From Dendrocalamus latiflorus (taxonomy: Eukaryota; Streptophyta; Magnoliopsida; Poales; Poaceae): a stretch of 64,000 nucleotides of DNA. This document shows positions 36,801-48,694 of this stretch, in pieces. The stretch lies in NCBI GenBank assembly GCA_017311315.1, contig CM029644.1, forward strand, positions 26,989,606-27,053,605, read 5' to 3'. The stretch's first letter is position 1. Each line of letters starts with the position of its first letter. A program made the position numbers and the translations under genes. The notes beneath the pieces are model-generated. The model had not been told where the DNA came from, ran no database searches, and saw only the letters and a list, made by a program, of their open reading frames with translations.

Positions 36801-38081
36801 AAGCAGTAATGCCACTGGGCTTGGAGCTTGTGTCCCCATCAATTCCAGCATTGTTTTCTTCTGCAATTAGAAGTGCTGTCTCAGAAGTATCAAGGTTGTT
36901 GTCAACTCTCCTTTTTGGGGCATAAGTTAGTATGCCAGGAGGGAGAGTCCTATTGTTCATTCTTGCTATTCTTTCCAAGATGAGTGTGGCATCCATTGTT
37001 CTACCTCTTGAGCAAAGGTATCTTGGTGATTCAGGTGTTAGAGGAAAGAAAATAAGCAGGATAAAACATGGTAACGAGGACAATGCAAGCAACCATCTCC
37101 ATCCAAGTACTGGCATGACAGCCTGCATTAAGAATACATGATGCACAGGTAATGATTTATGTTAACTAGTGCAAAGCCTGAAAGCACACTAGCATAATCT
37201 AATTTTCACTTTATGTTTTCTTAGGGAATATACATGAAGTATCTGCATAATGAGAGGAATTTTCAGGCAATTAAGTTGGCAACTGACGGGTGATTTTGCT
37301 ACTGTTAGTAACCACAGTCAGAAGCAATGATCTTACAATGAACAGATAAAGTTGGCCTCTCAATGATAGATATACATGCTCTATTAACGAAACTACGGCA
37401 CGCAGAAACATTCTGAAGTAAGTTGTGTTTTTATGACTCAATGAATTAAAAAAAAACATCTAGGATCTCTATCTTGCAAGCAGAAGATTTGGATTATTCT
37501 TTCTGACTTTATGGAGGAAAATTTGAACAAAATAGGAAAGAATGCAGAATGACGATCATGTCACACACAGTATAATTTGATAACTTATCTAATTGTCAAT
37601 GGAAAGCAAAATACCCAAGCAAGTAGAGCCTCCAAGATTGTTCCCACAGTCCGACAACAATGAAAAACAACCATCCAGGTACCTCTCTTTGCAGAAGGAA
37701 CAAATTCAATGAACCAAGTAGAGAGCACATGGCCAGCACCCAATCCCAGACCAACAACAAAGCGGAGGGCAAGCAAGGATGCATAGTTGGGCGAGAAGGC
37801 ACTGAGCAAACCAAATGTGCCAGTGACAACTGCTGTGAAAACAAAACCAATCCTGGAAATGGGAAACAACTTATACATGTCAGATGTAGTATCTTTTTTG
37901 GAAAGACAAATACATATCAGATTACTTCATTGTTGTTTCAATGGAGGTGTTCAGACAGTTCGGTCAAAACGGTGTGTTCATTTCCGGTACACCTTCGTCA
38001 TAAGAAGAGGCTGAAACCAATGCATTACTTGAACCAGTTTCCAACCACTGAAATAATTTTGCACCAAATTTATTTATTAAC

Positions 38082-38154
<73 letters not shown>

Positions 38155-38590
38155 ATAGAACGGCTCAATCAAAATATTCTTTAAAAAAAATTTGCACACA
38201 CTCGTAAGGAGAGACAGAAATCAGTGCATGATTTGGTACAGTTTCCAACCACTTGAAATCCAGGCCTGCACCGAATTTCTTGAATCATTCTGAAGGAATG
38301 TTCACGCAATGAAGTGTTCCGATTAAGAATTTTACGGAATAAATTGGTCTCGGAATTTTCACGGGATGAAGTGTGCCAATTAGGAAATGGCAGGACTAGA
38401 AAGAAAGGCGAAAGCTTACAATGCTCAAGATTCAAGAAGCAACCAACACAATTGCTGCTGCTACCACTACCTTCAAGGCCTCCGCGATCCAGCCCACGCC
38501 GGAGTAGGCGAGCACGAGGGCCTGGAACCTGCCGAAGCCGACGCGCGTGAGCGCGTCGTCCGTCGTGTACGTCAGTGTTTCCCCCGCCAT
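33841..38590 (-). pseudogene. Second OCT7/NiaP-type transporter copy, frameshifted in exon 1
   Basis: Exons 2-5 at 37615-37852, 36594-37122, 34801-35003 and 33841-34050 keep the exact lengths and splice sites of copy 1 (238, 529, 203, 210 nt), with few substitutions. Exon 1 (38471-38590) is 120 nt instead of 269, because the 149 bp equivalent to 18273-18421 are deleted. This removes the second membrane segment and the GGLIADRYGRR loop. The donor survives, but the phase changes from 2 to 0, so exon 2 is read in the wrong frame and stops at 37706-37708 (88 codons predicted). Exon 2 also has Arg for the Trp found in copy 1 (HCCRTVG versus HCCWTVG). A shorter product from a Met in exon 2 would lack the N-terminal domain. 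Confidence 0.88.
38082..38152 (+). repeat. (TTA)n microsatellite in intron 1 of the transporter pseudogene
   Basis: A 71-bp triplet run inside a segment of about 170 bp that has no counterpart in block 1. In block 1 the flanking words are adjacent near 18000. Confidence 0.95.
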
Positions 38591-39039
38591 GCCGGGGGAA
38601 CCGGCCGCCGGAGCGCAGAGGGCGAAGCGTGGGGGAGGTGTGGCGGTCTGACTGCCAAAAATGTCAGGTGACTTTGCTGCTTCCCTGCGCGCCAGTTGTA
38701 TTTTATTGGGAAAAATTGATTGGTTGGTTGATTGCTTGCTTGACCAGCAATGATGCAAGAATGTCACCACATTTGCAACATGTTGGAATATTTTGGATCC
38801 CACTGCTTTCTACAAATTTTCTCAGCAGCAAGTTGGTTGAGAAATTCAGGTGCAGATCAGAAACTTTTGGCATTAGAATTTGGATGACGAGATGTAAGAC
38901 CGGTACGGCATCTTAGGGGTGATCCGTGAATCTGAATTTTCACTTAAGTATTATCTCATTCTTCACTTTAGTAGATACACAGCTATAAAGATTAGAATTT
39001 AAAGTCACAAACAAATCAACACACTTAAAAACTCGAGAG

Positions 39040-40870
39040 AATAAGTTCTCAGCTCTTCACCGATCTAACTGCCACTGAGAGTGCAGTTTGACTGGTGAGC
39101 AGTCTGACTGGCATGACATCGGTGGCGGTCTGACTACTAGCCGGTCTGATCAGCTTGTAGTAGACGGTTTGACCACTGGCCGGTTGGATCAGAACTAGAG
39201 GCGGTTTGATCATTCCCTTGTTTCTAGAATAGAAAATCAGCCCGAATTAAGATCAAGAAATGTGCAACTCCCAAAATCCTTAACCTAATGAGATAAAACT
39301 TTGCATGCACCTTACTGAGAATCTTAAAAACCTATTGCATCTAAGGATCATAAAGATCTTGGTCAAAGTTCTAACCTTTCCTAAAGACAAGAAGGAGTGC
39401 ACCGAAACCGATCAAATTTCAAAATCTTGGGATACAACTTGCTCGTGGGTAGAGGATTGCTAAGATGGCTCTAAATGAGTTTCCATATGTCACAACAGAC
39501 TATTTCTCCCAAAGATTCAAACCAAAACCTAAGATCAAGAAATCTCAAGAAGATATCAAATCCAAACAAAATCGGGTAACTTCAAGAACTTGCAAGACCA
39601 AGTGCTTAGATGGATCGAAATTAATTTTTATGAGTCATCTCCATCGTTTACACATTCTTGAGACACAATAAAATCAAGAAAGGGAGAGAAGAGATCAAAA
39701 CCAACAAGAACAAGAGCAAATCAACCAGATCAAGAAGACACCATGAGCGACGAACAAAGTTGATATATTGCTACTAGAGAATAAATATTTTACAGCCACT
39801 CCATCTGAAAGACCAGATAGCACACCACAACACTCACTATTCTAACCCTAACCCAAGAACATAAGGATAGAATGAGAGATGGTTGGATGATTTACTTGCA
39901 AGTCTCTATCCTAACATATTAAATAAATGAGGTAATCAACCTACATCTAACCATAACAGATACTGTCCACCAGCATATTTGGGAAAAACCCATTAACCCT
40001 ACACAACATGAGTTTTACTCATATATTTAACTCATGCATGCTTTTTAAAGCACATGAGCTCGAATTTGCTAAGTTCTTGGTCTTTAATTCACTTAATCTT
40101 CTCAGCAATTCCTTAACCTAAACTGTTTTTCCAAACACCGCGGTTTTGATCTATATAGTTTCCAGTATTTTGGCAAGCTTAATAAAATACTCTTTCTTGA
40201 CCCAGTCTTCATCTTCTCTTGCAAGCAATCATCATACTTACCACATGTAGGTGCACTACTGACTTGCCACGAGTCGACAAGTCCCTTCCATTCTGGTTCC
40301 ACCGAATCACACCTCACTTAGACCGACTAAGCCACTTGATGCAACCCGTCGTTTGAAACTTTCCTTTAATATTTTTCGCCTTTCTTGTGCCATGCTTGAG
40401 CTCAGCTATCTCACCCGGTATTCTCAATCGTTCTGGCCATCGGCTCCTCCAGAGTGTAGCCTCAATTCTCGTCGTTGACCATGGTTAACTCCAAGCTTTC
40501 CTGCACATGCAAAAACAAAGAAATCGTTTTCGAGCATAACTTCTTCACAATTTGACACACGTTAGTCAAAGCATGTTTCATGCAATATAAATACACTGAC
40601 CTAGGTCCAAAAAAGGTCAGACAGCTGAGCCCAGCCAGTCTAACTAGTAACCGGTCTGATCGCATGTCTGGCCGGTCTGACCGGTTCCTCTAACAGAACA
40701 TCCTCTAAAAAAATGCAAGCTAAGTAAAATTTAAATATTAACTCTATAAATTTAGTAACGGTTCATCACACATAATCGTAGATATTGTCACGTGGTCTCT
40801 CACGAGATGTTCTTCTGACCTCGTCCTGTCCTGCACAAGGCTGCATGTGTCTTAGGGAAACATGATCGTG
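39040..40870. mobile_element. Transposon remnant upstream of transporter copy 2, longer version
   Basis: Homologous to 18990-19740 but retains an extra ~1.06 kb (39520-40579). It has GGTCTGACTGG / GACCGGTTCC units at both ends and AT-rich DNA without long frames in between. It may be an LTR or non-autonomous element whose middle was lost from block 1. Confidence 0.5.
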
Positions 40871-41559
40871 ACTCTTGACCTGTTAGTTTTTTTAGGGAGA
40901 TGGCTTGTCAGATTCTTTTCCACAGCAAAGTTGTTTTATGTGTGGCAAATGTGACAATGTGTGATGCTGACCTCTGGTGCCATTTAGTTTTAGATCATCG
41001 TTCCAAGAAATGTCAAATAATCTATTGAAAATGGTAGGTATGGCAATATCCCGTGGAGAAATTTTTTTTAAGGAACCGTGGAGATAAATAGTTAAATACT
41101 CTACATACAAGCCACACCATACAGCAGCTGCTGGCCTCTTCCACGGCTCATCTCTCCGCAACAATCCAAAACCTTTTGAACAGAAGAAGTTTTAGCATCT
41201 GCAATGAGCAGGCCGTACTGAAAAAGTACCAAATTTGACGCCAAGTACTTGAAAGGACAGTGTGAAGAACCCCATATCATTAGAGAATAGCAATGCCAAC
41301 GTTTTCAAGCACTCATCGATCAGTGTATGCATTGGATGATTGGAAGTAGTAACGAGCTCTTTTGTCGTGGAATCTCCAATTCAATAGACTTTCCCCGAGA
41401 TGGAGGAATCTTCACGGTAACAAGATGCTGAAACCACGTAATCGAGGAGCCCCTGCTCGGCAATCTGAGACCTGAGTAAACATCTGCTAATTTGCGGTGA
41501 GTAACAGTTTGCCAAACCTGCAAATAGAGGGTTTAACTTTGCCGATCAGTATAGACAAT

Positions 41560-43826
41560 CAGGGACGAAACTAGACCTCAGGCTAAATAGGCTATAGCCT
41601 AAGGCCCGGCAATCCTACTAGTACTACCTCCATTGGCGGAACTAGGCCTCGGGCTAAATAGGCTATAGCCCGAGGCCTGGCAATCCTACTAGTACTATCT
41701 CCATTTAGTACTACATTTATAATATATATGGTATACTGGCCCAGGCCGAGGCCTAAAAACATGTCCACCCAGCAGTCCAAAGCACGCTCGGCCACGCGCC
41801 CTCAGCCCACCAAGCCAACAAGGAATGCCTCAGTGATAGCCCAAAGCGTGCGTGCCCTCAGCCACCAAGTGAAGGAACCTAACCCTAAATAAAATTCTCC
41901 ACCGAGTAACTCTAATCCACAGCCCACAGGCATTCGCTGACCACCGCCAATCCCTGATCCACGCGAGCGCGACCGCTCCCCAGTTGCCGGCCGTCGGCCT
42001 CGCTTGCACGACGCCGCCGCGGCGCCGCCCTCGCCTGCAGTCCTTCACCACGCCGCTGGCCTCACTTGCGCACACCACGCGTCCGCCGGCCGCCGTCCTC
42101 GCCCCTTACTCCCAATGCGAAGATGTCGCGGTCCACCGGCCGCACCTGCACGATGCCACTACGGCGCCGCCCTCGCCTGCACAATTCCGCCGGCCGCTGC
42201 CCTTGCCTGCACCGCCCGCCTCCCAACCTACACCACCCTGGCGCCCCCCTCCTGGCCAGCGCTGCCTTGACTCCCCTCCCCCTCTCCTCTCGGATCTCGT
42301 CCAGCACCGCCCACTAGGCCCACCCTCCTCCCGGGTTTTTTGTGGTGAAAGGGTTGATCTTGCTACTAGGGTTTGGGTTTTGGAGCGGCAATTCAAGTGG
42401 GTTGGGTTTCTTTAGGGGCTAATTTCTTAACCATATATGAATTGGGGGGTTTGGTGGTGTGTTCTTGCAGCCTCTAGCATTTGTTGGGTTGATTGATGCA
42501 ATGCTGGTCATAATCGGCTTGAGGTTTACGATCTTAGTTTGTTTGAAGATTTTAGGGTGTCGGTGCTATTTGCACATGGAAAATTTTGGTCTTCGGTAGA
42601 TTTTCATTGACCCGATCGGCTATTCTGGAAATTCGTATTGTTTGTAAAGATAGTGAAGTTGAGGTTTCGTTTCAGGTTTCAATTATGGCACAAGTGAAAC
42701 CATTAGCAGAACAGTCTTTGCTTCCAACAAATGTTAAATGTTCAACTGCGAACTAGATTGCTTTCACTGAATAATATGGTAGTTGGGCTTTTTATGCTAA
42801 TGATGTACTTGTGCAAATCAATGCAAGTCTGGAAGCATAATTCATATTTAGATTTTTGATGTTAGTGATTGGCAATCAATCCACGACACTAATTAAATAG
42901 TGGAGAGCTAATTGCAGAAAGTAATTTCCTAATTATAACTTTATTCGAGAAAACAAACATATCCGTTTGATGCTTTTGTTGTTAGCCTAATATAATTAGT
43001 GATTACTACTGTTTTATACTAACATACTATTTAACAAGGTTCTTCCAGTGACCAAGTTGAATATACTACAAATGATTCTTTGCAAATGTCTGAATCAGAC
43101 CTACAAGATTTTTACTATGGAGAAAATGAGGAAGAAGATTACTATATGGAGGATGATGATTGTGATGATGGCATTGGCGATGAATCTGAATATGAATTTG
43201 ATGAGGCTGACTTTAATGAACAGCTTGCTGATAAATTTGATGATTTGGATCTGCCTCCAGGTGTGAAGGCTACTGTACCTTGGCTACAGAAAATTGCAGC
43301 CAAGGAAGAGCAAGGCGGTGTGACACCCAAATTAAAAAAAATTGAAGATGAAAGTACAAAGAAATATAAGTCTTTCAAATAGTTCGACACTGTTAAAAAT
43401 TTCTCTGATCATCATTATGGTACAAAATTAGTGGGAGAGGTAACATGTTGAACTGATTGCTCTTGTTTTATGCTCCTTTTGGATATTTATCTCGTCTCTC
43501 ATGTGCACATTATTTCAGACAAGCAGAGCATGGGCAAGGAGAATTCAACATGATTTGAAAACTTTTGGAGAAAGATCTACCAGGTTAGCAAATCTTCGTA
43601 ATTTAGGTACTCAAATTATATCTTTATTATGTTACATTGTTTATATTTTGACATCATGCCATGTTTTCCTTATTATGCTTTATGTTTTAGCATTGAAATC
43701 AAGTTTCATATCAATAATGTAATTATGATGTACTTTTGTTATGTCGTAGTATGGGTATAAATTGACGTTAGTTTTAGGTTGTTAGAGTTCAGCCCAGGGC
43801 GTAGCCAAATCCTGGTTCCGCCACTG
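41560..43826 (+). mobile_element. hAT-like element carrying a captured gene fragment
   Basis: The element is absent from block 1, where flanking sequence is continuous near 20439. The left end reads CAGGGACGAAACTAGA. The inverse of the right end reads CAGTGGCGGAACCAGG, an imperfect terminal inverted repeat of the hAT type. The left end is duplicated in tandem: about 70 bp recur from 41632 with TGGCGGAACTAGGCC. A GC-rich stretch (41950-42320) resembles a 5' untranslated region or first exon. No transposase was seen. An 8-bp target duplication could not be confirmed. Confidence 0.7.
43049..43581 (+). pseudogene. Captured fragment of a UBC25/UBC23-like E2 ubiquitin-conjugating enzyme gene
   Basis: Exon-like segment 43049-43440 begins after a CAG acceptor and encodes an acidic region (DFYYGENEEEDYYMEDDDCD), then DLDLPPGVKATVPWLQKIAA. 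It hits a TAG at 43380-43382 and resumes as FDTVKNFSDHHYGTKL. A second exon (about 43519-43581) reads SRAWARRIQHDLKTF. This matches the region just N-terminal to the catalytic domain of large plant E2 enzymes (UBC23-26 group). The E2 core with its catalytic Cys is absent, so the fragment cannot act as an E2. Confidence 0.75.
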
Positions 43827-44109
43827 TATATAGTGTACACAATACACAACTATACATCATTGTCACTTTGTGTATGTAATGTCAATTAAACCGTGAAATT
43901 TTTGCTATGATCATTACAATATTACCAGTTAGAGGCTTGAAGCTGCATGTATTTTTGATCAGAAACTTGCCTACAGTCTACCTTCTTAAAGTTCATTTCC
44001 AGACTACAAGAAGCACTCATTTTCATATGCTTGCTTGTGGTTCTGCTTCGCCTTCATGGTGTTGGCCTGATAAAGAGTTTGCCTAGACTCACGTTGCATC
44101 TAGAAACAA

Positions 44110-44735
44110 GGTATTAGGATGGGAGAAACCACTTGATATGAAATCGATAAGATAGAGCACGAAACCAATGACCAAAAATCAAGAACACGAGACCGAGATT
44201 TAACGTAGGAAATCGTTTCAGGTGAAAAACCATAGACACACAATCAGCGAAATCACTATACGAGAAGAAGTTACAGAACGCTTTTAGCGTATATATGTGA
44301 TTCTACTTCTTCATACCTCTACCAGGCAGCTTATAGGGGGTATAAACAGACTTGGAACAAGAGTCCTAGACGAAGTTAAGAATATAGTCCTAATCGGCAA
44401 TGAAATAGAGACATATTGAAAACTAAAACAGTAACATTCTCGGAGATGGGAACAACACCCCATCGGAGTCTCAGAAGATATCGATAAAAAGTTGTAGTCG
44501 AATGTGCCTCGAGTAACCATGTCTGACTCCAGTCGGCGCACGCACCTTAAAGCACCATGTATGATATAGGTCGGTGCAGAGTCTATCGTGGACATGAAGA
44601 TAATCCCAATCATAACCTCCAACCCGTTCATATTGATGATCGAAATCTGATAAGATTCTTCAAGTGGTCGGAAAGAAGTAAATAACTTTTTTTAATGAAA
44701 TTGTAATATGCTTCTTATGTGTCAAACATCCAAAA
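44110..44735 (-). mobile_element. Probable 3' LTR of Copia remnant 2
   Basis: Lies between the transporter flank and the end of the Copia RNase H frame. The left ~250 bp are shared with 20745-20975 in block 1. Exact ends were not resolved and there is no partner LTR in the window. Confidence 0.45.
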
Positions 44736-44738
44736 GGA

Positions 44739-46990
44739 TTAACGGGTAATACCGACCAAATCTAAGTAGAGCTCAAACTTAACAGTAGGAACTGGCTTTG
44801 TCATCATATCAGCTGGGTTCTCATGAGTACTAATATTGTAAACTTTGATATTACCTTGTGAAATAACTCCTCTGATGAAATGATATCTGACTTCAATATG
44901 CTTTGTTCTCTTATGGAACATTTGATCTTTTGTAAGACAAATAGCACTCTGACTAAAATAGAATATGTTAGTGCAAGATGTACTTTCACAAAGCTTAGTG
45001 TGAAGACCTTTTAGCCTAACAACTTCTTTACAGGCTTCTAAAATTGCCATATATTCATCTTCAATGGTCGAGAGATCAACAATATTTTGTAAATAGGCTT
45101 TCCAACTCACGGCACAACTTTTGATCGTGAAAATATAACCAGTAAGAGGTCTTCACTTATCCAGATCTCCTGCGAAGTCTGAGTCAACATACCGACTAGC
45201 CCTTCATCAGTCTGTCCAAAATGCAAACAAACATCAGAAGTGCCCCTTAAATACCTGAAGATCCACTGAACAACTCTCTAGTGGTATTTTTTCAAGATTG
45301 GCCATATATCTCCTGGCAATACTCAAAGCATTAAATAGATTGAGACGAGAGCAAACTATGACATACATAAGTGATCCGACTGCACTTGCATATGGAATAC
45401 TCGACATGTATTCAATTTCTTCAATAGTTTGCAGACTTGACACTGACAAGAGTTTAAAATGTGCAGCTAATGACGTACTGGCCTGTTTAGCCCTGTGCAT
45501 GTTGAAGCAACGAAGAATTTTTTCAATATACCTTTTCTGACCTAGGTATAGTTTCCCAAACCACTGATCTCTAATGATTTCTATACCAAGAATCTTCTTT
45601 ACTATACTGAGATCTTTTTATCTCAAATTAACTACTCAATTGTATCTTCAATTTTGAAATTTCAGACTTGTTTTTTGCCGCGATCAGTATATCATTGACA
45701 TATAAAAGCAAATAAATAACTGAACCATTGATTATCTCCAAATAAAGACCGCTATTATAATCAAATTTCTTGAACCCTTGAGATATCATGAAGGAGTCAA
45801 ATTTCTTGTACCATTGTCTGGGTGATTGTTTCAACTCATAAAGAGACTTCTTTAATTTGCAAACAAAAAAACTCCTTTCATGGAATGATAAAACCTTCTG
45901 GCTGCTTCACATAAATGTCTTCTTCCAATTCCCTATGTAAGAATGAGGTCTTAACATCCAGTTGTTCAAGTTCAAAAATATCACGTAGCCATAATGCTGA
46001 GTAGAGTATGAATGGAACTATGCTTTACCACAGGGAAAAACATCTATAAAATCAATGCTTGAGATTTGGCTATATTCCTTTGCAGCAAGCTTTGCCTTAC
46101 ACCTGATCTGATCGGTCGGTGATGTGCTTTCCTTCTTCTTGTAAATCCACTTGCAGCATATGAGTTTTTTCAATCAGGAGCTCAATTAACCCCCAAGTGT
46201 AGTTCTTCTTGAGAGATTCCATTTCCACGTGCATGGCAACTATCCACCTCTCTAACTCATCAGAACAGATAGCTTCTAAATAGGTTGAAGGCTCGGCAGT
46301 ACATTCAATGTCTTATGTCATGTTTAAATAATAAGCCACAACATTGGCTTCTTCAATTAACCTCCTCGGAGGCTGAATAGTCCTTCTTACCTGATCAATT
46401 GCAATGGATTATTGGCTTCGGCCTATTCCTGTTGGATGACTACTAGTTGAAGCTTGAATAGAGACTTGTGAATATTCTTTGTCTGCATCTAGTGAGAATC
46501 CTGAATTAATGATGCGCTCCACCTTCACGCTAGTTTTCTGTTGCTTCTCAGGAGCAACACTGGTTGTATTGTTTTTTATTAGAGTAGATTTATCAAATAT
46601 AACACTTTTGCTCATGGCCACCTTTTTAGTTTCAGGATTCCATAATTGTAAGCTTTCACACCAGATTTATAGCTTAGGAAGATGCACTTAATAGCTCTTG
46701 GGTCTAATTTCCCATTATTAACACGGGCATAAGAAGAACAACAAAAAAATCCTTAATTCGAGTAGTCGGTGCGAGAACCCAACCATTTCTCAATCAGGGT
46801 TTTTTTTTGTCTATGGCAGTGTTCGGTGATCAGGTGATCAAATGACATGTAGTGAAAGCAGCTTCACCCCAAATCTCCTTAACAGACTTGATGTCGACAG
46901 CATACAATGCACCTTTTCAACAATAGTTCTATTCATACAATCGGCCACACCATTCTGTCGTGGTGTACCCAGAACAGTATAGCGCCTCAC
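44739..46990 (-). pseudogene. Copia remnant 2: RNase H, reverse transcriptase and integrase C-terminus
   Basis: Minus-strand frames give RNase H (EDEYMAILEACKEVVRLKGL, then TKHIEVRYHFIRG), the connection (MSSIPYASAVGSLMYVIVCS) and RT (ESPRQWYKKFDSFMISQGF with a YVNDI box in place of YVDD). Degraded linker and integrase sequence runs up to 46990. Many stops and frameshifts are present. Interrupted by the solo LTR at 46994. Confidence 0.85.
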
Positions 46991-46993
46991 GAT

Positions 46994-48689
46994 TGTAGGA
47001 TCAAGGATACCGACTAGAGGGGGGTGAATAGGAGGTTTTTAAATTTTTCTTGTTTACTAGATTAATTCTTCACAATTTTAAGAGACAAAGATGTAAAGCA
47101 ATTAATCCAATACAATTCTAGTTAACAACTTAGCTCTAAACAAATAAATGATCACAATGAAGCAAATGAACAAGAGCTAAAGAGACAAGAGACACAACCG
47201 ATGTTTTTACCGTGGTAATCGGAAACTTGCCGGTTTCCCCTAGTCCACGTTAAGGTAAGCCCGGACGTATCGGACCGGCTCCACGAATTGAGCCAAGCAC
47301 CTCGATCACTAGTGTAGCTCTTCCCCACTCCGGGTAGGCGAGCTCCAACCTTCACAATATGCCGGGTCTTCTCACAATCTTCTTGAGAAGATCACCGAGC
47401 CAATCCTTCTCCGGATCGTCCAAGTGCCGGCAAGCACTAAGAGTAAAAGATCCCGGTGTTCACTTGAATGCAAACCTAGTGACAAATGGATTTGCAATTT
47501 AAATCTAGCACTAAATGCTCAACCACCTCACTTTGATGTGCAAAGAAAGAATTGAGGTGAAGTGAATGCTCTAGGGCTTAAGAAATGTGCAATGAGTCAC
47601 TAACTAATGCCCTTGTGCAGTGGTGGAGGTATTTATAGCCTCCACCAACCAAACTAGCCATTTGGCACAATTTTCCCGCAAAAATCAGGATGAGCGGTAC
47701 TACCGCCGTTGTTGGGGCCGGTACTACCGCTCCCAAATCTTGCGTCAGAACGGCTCTGTCAGACGAGCACAGTGACCGTTGGATTTGGCGGCGCGGTACT
47801 ACCGCCGTTGAACTTTGCGGTACTACCGCTCTCCGGTAGTTCCGCAACGTCGGCGCGGTACTACCGCTATGGCCAAACTCCGAAGGGTCCTCAAAATGCC
47901 GCTCTCTGGAAATTACGTACCGCTTGGGCTTCGGATCAACCGGACTCCGGAAGTACCGCTCTGAATGCGGTACTACCGCTTCATGCGGTAGTACCGACGT
48001 TGTAAATGCTGGTACTTCCGATCTAATTAAAATCCGAGATCAACCGGAGGCACTTTCTGGAAAAAGCATGCCGCTCATCCTCCGGTTCTTCCGGGATCCG
48101 GAAGTACCGCTCGAAAATGCGGTACTACCGCTCGCAGCGGTAGTACCGTCGTTGAAACGTCCGGTACTTCCGTTTCGCCGAGCTCCAACCGAGTTCGAGA
48201 GGTACTCTCTGGAAAAAGCGTTCCGCTCCAAAAACGGAGCTACCGCTCTGCGGTACTACCGCATCTGAGCACGGTACTACCGCTAGCCGGTAGTACCGAC
48301 GTTGTAATGTGCGGTACTACCGCTTTTCCAGACAGAGCACAAACTTGATTTTTGAATTGGATTTTCATGAATGCAAGCTTAACAAGATAATCCAAATGGC
48401 ACTAGATATATGCTATCAAGTTATTAACCAAGATCCCTCTTGATGGTACGATCATTTAACCTAAAATCCGGTCTTCCACCATTCACCTAAGACCGGTAAA
48501 ATTCAAAAGGTGTCCTATTCTAAGAATACCTTTGTCTTGAGTCAATTTGATCTTCACACGTATCCTTTGGCTTGCATCTTGTCGCTCATGTGTGGACTAA
48601 CCCTTCTCAAGCTCACAAAACACGTTAGTCCCATATTCGCATAATTTCATTAATTACCAAAATCATTTTTAGGGGCCTAGATGCTTTCA
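46994..48689 (-). mobile_element. Solo LTR (1.7 kb) inserted in Copia remnant 2
   Basis: Begins TGTAGGATCAAGG and ends ATGCTTTCA on the plus strand, with a perfect 5-bp target duplication ACGAT at 46989-46993 and 48690-48694. Integrase sequence resumes directly at 48695. The LTR is related to 49022-50569 and 60595-61580. The long LTR with a TTGAAAGC start on the minus strand fits Copia SIRE/Maximus-type elements (family is inference). The central part (47690-48330) carries many GCGGTACTACCGC palindromes. Confidence 0.85.
47690..48330. repeat. Dispersed array of GCGGTACTACCGC palindromes inside the LTR
   Basis: More than a dozen copies of the 13-mer or close variants (GCGGTAGTACCG, CCGGTACTTCCG) at irregular 20-60 bp intervals. 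Equivalent sequence occurs in the related LTR at 49740-50220. Spacers are neither uniform nor distinct. Confidence 0.85.
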
Positions 48690-48694
48690 ACGAT

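Larger units (their letters stand above)
33754..44358. repeat. Segmental duplication, block 2
   Basis: Direct-orientation copy of 11724-20975. It has its own additions: a TTA microsatellite segment in intron 1 and a 2.27 kb hAT-like insertion at 41560-43826. It lacks about 1.9 kb of intron 3 and 149 bp of exon 1. Confidence 0.9.

Noticed and set aside
43049..43581. Functional E2 enzyme gene
   Set aside because: The catalytic domain is absent and a TAG interrupts the frame.
41552..43834. 8-bp target duplication for the hAT-like element
   Set aside because: The flanking octamers TAGACAAT and TATATAGT do not match well enough, so no duplication is claimed.
47690..48330. CRISPR-like look of repeated GCGGTACTACCGC units
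   Set aside because: Unit length and spacing are irregular, the sequence lies inside a plant LTR, and there are no cas genes. It is a palindrome-rich LTR.
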